From assembly GCF_020150455.1 (NCBI RefSeq), contig NZ_CP083740.1, positions 1 through 64,000 on the forward strand: a stretch of DNA of 64,000 nucleotides, read 5' to 3'. A program made the position numbers and the translations under genes. Positions within the stretch are counted from its first letter, which is position 1, and every line of letters begins with the position of its first letter. Below, in pieces: positions 56,439 to 64,000 of the stretch. Source of the DNA: Bremerella sp. TYQ1. Its GTDB lineage: Bacteria > Planctomycetota > Planctomycetia > Pirellulales > Pirellulaceae. Below the pieces are notes generated by a model. The model saw nothing but the letters and a program-made list of their open reading frames with translations, was not told where the DNA came from and made no database searches.

Positions 56439-56687
56439 ATGCAAATCGTGATTGCACCTGGCGGCGGGATCCGTTGTGTCTATGACGAAGCGATTGACCT
56501 GAGTTTGCTTGGCAAAGTTCAGATTTCACGTGGTTCCCACGTGGAGCCCAACAAGAGAGGTTATTGGTTCGCCGACCTGGCACCCGTTGGCGGCCCGAGA
56601 CTTGGACCATTTCTAAGGCGAACGGAAGCCTTGGCTGCTGAGGTAGCCTGGCTGGAAGCAAACTGGTTGTCCGCCAGCGAAGGCTGA
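56439..56687 (+). CDS. Small conserved-looking protein in island
   Basis: About 82 residues from ATG 56439 (GAGG upstream; a GTG at 56427 overlapping the previous stop is an alternative). The sequence MQIVIAPGGGIRCVYDEAID and then RGSHVEPNKRGYWFADLAPVGGP, LGPFLRRTEALAAEVAWL has the look of a small single domain that recurs in mobile gene clusters: a beta-hairpin start, a WFADL-x-PVGGP core and a C-terminal helix. Function unknown. It closes the main island transcript; a strong terminator follows 33 bases later. Confidence 0.65.
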   Translation: MQIVIAPGGGIRCVYDEAIDLSLLGKVQISRGSHVEPNKRGYWFADLAPVGGPRLGPFLRRTEALAAEVAWLEANWLSASEG

Positions 56688-56719
56688 CGACAGTCGAACA
56701 ATTGTGAACTGAATAGTTA

Positions 56720-56763
56720 GCCCCATGGAAAGGCATGACCGTCTTTCCGTGGGGCATTTTTAT
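56720..56763 (+). terminator. Strong rho-independent terminator of the island operon
   Basis: GCCCCA-x-GGAAAG and CTTTCC-x-TGGGGC form a 12-bp stem around one mismatch, with a 10-base loop, followed by ATTTTTATTT. Confidence 0.88.
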
Positions 56764-56785
56764 TTCTTGTAGAGAGGAAATACAC

Positions 56786-57001
56786 ATGCATGCATCCGAA
56801 CTATGCCAACAAGTCGCTCACGCAACCGGCGAGAGCATCCAAACCATTCGGAGATTGGGTTTCTCGCTCGTAGAAGAGTTCCCGGCGGAGATCGATGATG
56901 AGATGTTATTCGGCCCCAACATGGTCGATTGGGATGAGGTGGAAGTCGCACGCACTCAACTCCAAGATGGGATTGAACGAAATGTTCCGTCGGCTGCTTA
57001 G
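56786..57001 (+). CDS. Small acidic protein after the island terminator
   Basis: 71 residues from ATG 56786, with AGAGGAAA upstream; a longer frame to 56735 would read through the terminator. MHASELCQQVAHATGESIQTIRRLGFSLVEEFP has an MerR/phage-regulator-like helix-turn-helix feel (helix, turn GESI, helix), then an acidic C-terminus (DDEMLFGPNMVDWDEVEVA). The position right after a terminator parallels the 53-aa gene behind the recombinase. It could be a small DNA-binding or antirepressor-type protein; not recognised. Confidence 0.6.
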   Translation: MHASELCQQVAHATGESIQTIRRLGFSLVEEFPAEIDDEMLFGPNMVDWDEVEVARTQLQDGIERNVPSAA

Positions 57002-57299
57002 GACTCAAAAAACGATTAAATGGTTGCGACGCTTCCTCGATCATCGCCAAATTCGAGGTGGCCAGCGCCGAGGACGGCGAGAGATGAGAGCTTGCCGTTG
57101 TCGACCAAGATGCCGCTACGTACGCAATACTGATTAAATTGTGTTTGACGACAAACGAGGGGGCGTCCGGATGGACGCCCCTTGGACCATTTTCTTAGCT
57201 TTTGGAAGCCTGCAAGAAAGGTTGAGCTGGGTGTGATGAAAAGTAACCCAGGTCGGTTCGTCCTGGGCAAGTTCTGCACGAGCATTGCGCACAGTCCTT
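57002..57299. other. Convergent gap at right end of island
   Basis: About 300 bases between the last island gene and the stop of the RND operon. It contains a hairpin at 57158-57183 (listed separately). On the minus strand 57016-57135 reads as a gene-like tail (SGILVDNGKLSSLAVLGAGH, ending in TAA), possibly the last 40 codons of a lost gene, but without a start. Confidence 0.35.
57158..57183. terminator. GC-rich hairpin between convergent transcripts
   Basis: GGGGCGTCC and GGACGCCCC form a perfect 9-bp stem with a GGAT loop, extendable by A-T and G-T pairs. The U-runs on both sides are poor. It lies between the island end and the RND operon end, so it may serve both. Confidence 0.5.
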
Positions 57300-57794
57300 C
57301 TAACGACTAAGAGATGCCGAGGATGTAGGGCTAATCATTCGGCGTAGTTTTGGTGCAAGATTTGACAGTTCGTCGGTGCCGATAATCCGTTCCTCCACCT
57401 GGCCGTCTACCATGACCAGAAACGTTGGATATTGAGAGATGTCGTACTTCTCGGCCAGAAACGTATTTCGTTCGACGTCGACTTCACGAAAGCGGACTTT
57501 GCCCTTAAGTTGATCGGCAAGTTCTTGGAGGTGGGGTTTCGCTTTTTGGCATTCGGGGCACCACCTGGTGCTCATGATGACGACGACCGGGTTGGGATGC
57601 TTCAGGACTTCTTGTGCAAACGTTTCGTCGGTAGCTTGGACGAAGGTGGAGGCCACGGACCTATCATCATCGTTCGACAGTGTCTTGTCGAGCCCGTGAT
57701 CACAGCCCACGATGACAAAAGCAAGTATCACACTCCAACAGCAAAAGCAGCGTGGAAGAACGGAGCGAACAATCATCGGAACTGGAAGTTTCAT
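57300..57794 (-). CDS. Thioredoxin-like lipoprotein
   Basis: About 164 residues from ATG 57794 (an ATG at 57776 is also possible). A lipoprotein signal with Cys after VILAFVIVG is followed by a thioredoxin fold: VVVIMSTRWCPECQKAKPHLQELA with a Cys-Pro-Glu-Cys active site, VRFREVDVERNTFLAEKYDISQYPTFLVMVDG with the cis-Pro, and a final helix. It should be a membrane-anchored periplasmic thiol-disulfide enzyme. As last gene of the heavy-metal efflux operon it may keep the many Cys residues of its neighbours reduced, an inference from context. Confidence 0.8.
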   Translation of the reverse strand: MKLPVPMIVRSVLPRCFCCWSVILAFVIVGCDHGLDKTLSNDDDRSVASTFVQATDETFAQEVLKHPNPVVVIMSTRWCPECQKAKPHLQELADQLKGKVRFREVDVERNTFLAEKYDISQYPTFLVMVDGQVEERIIGTDELSNLAPKLRRMISPTSSASLSR

Positions 57795-57906
57795 AGGGTT
57801 ATCCAAAAACGTCAGTCGACGGCTAGCTGCTCTAGGCGACAGCCAGCCGTCGTATCTGACGAGCGGAAGGTAACCTGCGACGATAACCTCCGCTAGAGAC
57901 GATACG

Positions 57907-58335
57907 TTAGGAATCGGAGTCCTTCTTGAGGACCTCTGGCGTTGGTGGGTCTTCTCCATTCTTGGCCTTATACCGGGCGGCAAACCTTTCGAAGAGTTCC
58001 GGCGAACAGATGAAGCATTGCGAATCGGGACGATTGTGATCTTCACACCAATCCCCTTTTTCTTTGAACTCAGCTATCAGCTTGGTATCACACTGAGCAC
58101 AGATTTCTTCGGGGACGCCATGTTCGGCGCACCACCATTCGCCATGGACATGGCCGTGTTCGTCACCGTGCTCATGCTCGTCGCCATGTTCATGTCCATG
58201 GTCGTCGTGGGCTACTTCCGAGTGCTCGTCGGAATCCCCCATCGCCGATTCACTGGTGCCGCAGCCCGTCAGTGTAAGAGCGGCGATCGCCAAAAGGCCA
58301 ACGGCCAAACTCGAAAAACCAAACATCCACTTCAT
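57907..58335 (-). CDS. His-rich, Cys-containing metal-binding lipoprotein
   Basis: 142 residues with lipobox LTLTGC (Cys25). Residues 39-66 are a His/Asp/Glu/Gly stretch (HGHEHGDEHEHGDEHGHVHG), a likely zinc/nickel/copper-binding tail. Residues 67-112 carry a module with WCAEHGVPEEICAQC and a second WCEDHNRPDSQCFIC. A nearly identical pair of motifs occurs in the N-terminal periplasmic region of the CzcB-like adaptor in the same operon. It probably acts as periplasmic metal carrier or buffer for the pump. It lies 38 bases after the pump gene. Confidence 0.8.
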   Translation of the reverse strand: MKWMFGFSSLAVGLLAIAALTLTGCGTSESAMGDSDEHSEVAHDDHGHEHGDEHEHGDEHGHVHGEWWCAEHGVPEEICAQCDTKLIAEFKEKGDWCEDHNRPDSQCFICSPELFERFAARYKAKNGEDPPTPEVLKKDSDS

Positions 58336-58373
58336 TAGATTCTCCTTTTCAATTCTTGATGACTGAATTCTAG

Positions 58374-61577
<3,204 letters not shown>

Positions 61578-61589
61578 CCATACTCCCCT

Positions 61590-63251
61590 TTATTCTTCCA
61601 CGCAGCAGCCAGCACCCAAACCGTTTTTCAGCAGTTGGGCTCGCAACACATCGCTGCCGGACGTGGCGACCACTTCGCCCGGCAAAACACCAGCAACCAC
61701 TTCCGTGAAGCCGTTGTGCGATGCTCCCAGACGTACGGATCGAACATGAAAGACTTTGGGGCTATCAGGGCTATCAAAATAGTGCTTGTCTCGTACGAAT
61801 ACGATTCGGCAGCAGCCTTCCCAGTGAGCTGACTCAGAAGGAATCGCGATCGCATTAGGTTCCTCACGCAATATGATCTCGCCAGTGCCATATGTTTTGT
61901 CTCGCAGTCGACCATCTGGATTAGGAAGTACAGCTCTGATCTTAACCATGCGAGTCTGTGCGTCGGCACCCGTACTGATCCAGTCAACACGGCCTAATAC
62001 TTCGTGGGAACTACCATCGGCATGAAAGCGAACTGGCTGACCCGTCTTCACGTTTTCCAGATCCTCCAAAGGAATATCCAGCATCAGCCACATTTGGCTC
62101 GTATCGGCCACGCGGAAAAGGGCACGGTGCGTGTCGACGACTTCTCCTTGGGTTACATTTCGCTCGACAACCACTCCAGAGATTGACGACCGAACCGGCA
62201 ATAGGTTGGCAGTCGAACCTTGAGACTTCACACGCGACGTGAGTTCCTGCGGAATTCCGAGAAAGCGAAGCTGCTCGAACGCCTCGCGTTCGGATAGCTG
62301 AGCCAAAGACTGAATATCGACCGACAGTCCCAGGTTTTCCAAGGACTGAGTAATGCTCAAGACTTCCGCTTCGGCCTTTGCCAAGTCTGCGTCCGCCTCC
62401 AAGAGCCGAACGCCTGCTACGGCTTCTTTGGCGATATTCAGTCGCTTAACGTTCTGACGCTGAAGGGATTGTTCTGCCAGGGCACGGATAAGGCTCGACT
62501 TGAGTGCACCGACTTGTTCGGCCTCGACCAGGGCCAGAACATCTCCCTTTTGCACCTGATCGCCAACATTTTTCTCGACGCCCCAAACGCTACCGGACGT
62601 ACGCGAAGCGAAGCTGGCCGTACGAGTCGGGTCGTAGAGAATCTCTCCGCTTCCCGAGACCGATTGCTCGATGGGACGACGTTCGACCAATTCGACATCA
62701 ACGCCTGCCTGAGCAACGGCATCTACCGAGGCGAACTGAATTCGCTTTGTATAAGTGGAACAGCCGCTGTTATTTACTTTGGAAACTGGCATTGTCATTG
62801 CCAGTTCTGCCCGCACCTTATCCTCGGTTGAAATGGACGGTGGATCGCTCAGTTGGGCCAATTCGGGGTGATCGAGTACGCAGTTATGAATGCCATGTTT
62901 CGAGCACCAACCGAAATCTGGCGTCTTAGGCATGAGAGTTTCATCGCACTCGACGCAGATCGATTCCGGGACACCGTGTTCGTCACACCAGTCTGCGACA
63001 ACGGGTTCGGATTGGCCGGTCAGCTCGGCAAACTTTGGCATCTTCCAGTCGTAATGGTGACCAAAGGCAAAGATGCCTGCGAAGGCCAACAGCACCAAGA
63101 ACGGACCAATGCTGCCTAGCGCGAATGTCCAGACTCTTTGCAGGAAAGATCTTGATTGCGCTTGCTTAGCAGTTGCGGTACTGGAAGCACCGAGATGCCC
63201 TTGTCCGCTCCCTGCACTAGATTGTTGAGTGTCGATTACGGATTGGCTCAT
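61590..63251 (-). CDS. RND efflux periplasmic adaptor (CzcB-like) with N-terminal Cys/His module
   Basis: 553 residues, longer than usual adaptors. A polar N-terminus and one membrane helix (about 43-64) lead into residues 86-132 with WCDEHGVPESICVECD and FGWCSKHGIHNCVLDHP, the same type of module as in the downstream lipoprotein. After that comes the normal HlyD/CzcB body: barrel-sandwich halves (RTASFASRTSGSVWGVEKNVGDQVQKGDVLALVE and SSISGVVVERNVTQGEVV), an alpha-hairpin between them, and a C-terminal membrane-proximal domain. It links CzcA to an outer-membrane channel and may collect metal through its extra module. Confidence 0.9.
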   Translation of the reverse strand: MSQSVIDTQQSSAGSGQGHLGASSTATAKQAQSRSFLQRVWTFALGSIGPFLVLLAFAGIFAFGHHYDWKMPKFAELTGQSEPVVADWCDEHGVPESICVECDETLMPKTPDFGWCSKHGIHNCVLDHPELAQLSDPPSISTEDKVRAELAMTMPVSKVNNSGCSTYTKRIQFASVDAVAQAGVDVELVERRPIEQSVSGSGEILYDPTRTASFASRTSGSVWGVEKNVGDQVQKGDVLALVEAEQVGALKSSLIRALAEQSLQRQNVKRLNIAKEAVAGVRLLEADADLAKAEAEVLSITQSLENLGLSVDIQSLAQLSEREAFEQLRFLGIPQELTSRVKSQGSTANLLPVRSSISGVVVERNVTQGEVVDTHRALFRVADTSQMWLMLDIPLEDLENVKTGQPVRFHADGSSHEVLGRVDWISTGADAQTRMVKIRAVLPNPDGRLRDKTYGTGEIILREEPNAIAIPSESAHWEGCCRIVFVRDKHYFDSPDSPKVFHVRSVRLGASHNGFTEVVAGVLPGEVVATSGSDVLRAQLLKNGLGAGCCVEE

Positions 63252-63396
63252 GACAGAACTCCCGCAAAATGAATATCGATGGATTGAGAACTTGGCGGTC
63301 GGAATTGTGATGCCGAGAGATGCAGCTACGGATTTATGCTGACAAATTCAGCCCGCGGATTTCCGGCCTAGAAGCACGACTGTGAAGATCAGGTGC

Positions 63397-63810
63397 TTAA
63401 ATGAGAAGAGAAGCGAAAGCTAAGCGCAGGGAACGACCCGGGGTTATGCCCGTCGATCGCGTGCTCGCTAAATCGATGAGAGTTCGATTCTCAGCGACCT
63501 GCCATCGGTCCTGACTTGGAAAATAGGCCTCCCATACGGACGAAGACATATCATCCAAATCGACTTTCATCCCAACGATCGCGGACTGACTGCAAAAGCA
63601 GTCGCAGTCTGGACAGGAGTGCGTCGGGCTGTTCTCTGACGCTGGTGCAGTAGGTTCTAAGGCACAATGACTACAGCACGTGTCATGATGTGTCGCCAGG
63701 TTTTGATCTTCACTAAGAAGGGCGCGCATCGGCGTACATCCCTGCACTTCGCACAAGAGCGGGCAGAAGATAACGCGTAGCGCGATCAAAATAGTGAAGA
63801 AGTGGCTCAT
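63397..63810 (-). CDS. Cys/His-rich exported protein at head of metal operon
   Basis: About 137 residues from ATG 63810. The hydrophobic N-terminus (SHFFTILIALRVIFCPLLCEVQGC) acts as signal or anchor. Then follow THHDTCCSHCALEP and SCPDCDCFCSQ, a dense Cys/His set suited to metal binding. The C-terminal third is ordinary. The family is not recognised; small Cys-rich proteins of this kind often precede metal efflux genes. A frame extending upstream to 63930 exists but lacks a ribosome-binding site. It lies 145 bases before the adaptor gene, so probably in the same operon or sharing its regulation. Confidence 0.65.
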   Translation of the reverse strand: MSHFFTILIALRVIFCPLLCEVQGCTPMRALLSEDQNLATHHDTCCSHCALEPTAPASENSPTHSCPDCDCFCSQSAIVGMKVDLDDMSSSVWEAYFPSQDRWQVAENRTLIDLASTRSTGITPGRSLRLAFASLLI

Positions 63811-64000
63811 GCCAAGAGTATATCTAAAAAAAGAGTAAGGTTGCTCGATTGAATGATAGGTGACTGAGTGTCCTGTTTCAAGTCGAGTCAACAAAACCAA
63901 AAGAACTGAAGATGAATGCCGAGGCTTCAAGCCTAGCGTTATAAAGGAGTTAGGATACGTTAGAGCCTCACGCGTGTGGTCAAATACTATTGTCGAAGGA

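Noticed and set aside
63474..63492. TGAGAGTTCGATTCTCA, resembling a tRNA T-arm
   Set aside because: No matching acceptor, D or anticodon arms around it, and it is inside the Cys/His-rich coding frame; a chance palindrome.

Overview
The window looks like chromosomal DNA of a planctomycete, most likely a Pirellulaceae member of the Blastopirellula/Bremerella/Rhodopirellula type. This is inferred from the gene repertoire: FHA-linked Ser/Thr kinases, secreted Kelch and PQQ-propeller proteins, a Tat-exported hydroxypyruvate isomerase-like protein, many planctomycete-style hypotheticals, and moderate GC. I found no rRNA, tRNA, CRISPR array or classical insertion sequence.

Layout. 0-4.2 kb: a MoxR / DUF58 / DUF4129 membrane cluster, cut at the left edge. 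4.2-11.0 kb: housekeeping genes (nth, dcd, purE-purK), a Tat-exported isomerase-like protein, a quinone-oxidoreductase/cupin pair and one unknown. 11.3-15.1 kb: a single-chain 5-oxoprolinase (HyuA-HyuB fusion). 15.3-19.4 kb: a secreted unknown, an FHA membrane protein carrying a degenerate trypsin-like domain, and an FHA Ser/Thr kinase whose linker has five copies of an Arg-x-Thr-hydrophobic repeat. 19.9-27.2 kb: a five-gene extracytoplasmic redox/metal operon (PQQ propeller, DUF4198-like, DUF3386-Kelch-EF-hand, ApbE-DUF2271, PepSY). 27.6-32.2 kb: sugar metabolism (class I fructose-bisphosphate aldolase, pgi, malQ).

32.7-44.5 kb is a surface-polysaccharide locus, visibly richer in A/T than its neighbours. 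It has WbpB/WbpE/WbpD/WbpI-type enzymes for a UDP-2,3-diacetamido-uronic acid, three glycosyltransferases, a Wzm/Wzt exporter and an alpha/alpha-barrel protein. The UDP-GlcNAc dehydrogenase (WbpA) needed to feed the pathway is not in the window.

44.9-57.1 kb reads as an accessory island. It starts with a large serine recombinase, followed by a terminator and a 53-aa gene. A strongly folded leader comes next, then a same-strand block of ten genes: a secreted protein, a GYF-domain transmembrane trypsin-like protease, two membrane proteins, DUF1257 (Ycf35-like), DUF2997, a stand-alone TOPRIM protein, a Ycf46-like AAA+ ATPase, a coiled-coil protein and a small protein. A terminator and one more small gene close the island. 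This is my candidate for a previously undescribed system: a membrane protease arm joined to a cytoplasmic AAA+/TOPRIM/Ycf35 arm.

57.3-63.8 kb is a heavy-metal RND efflux operon on the minus strand (Cys-rich secreted protein, CzcB-like adaptor, CzcA-like pump, His-rich lipoprotein, thioredoxin-like lipoprotein). The adaptor and the lipoprotein share a Cys/His module.
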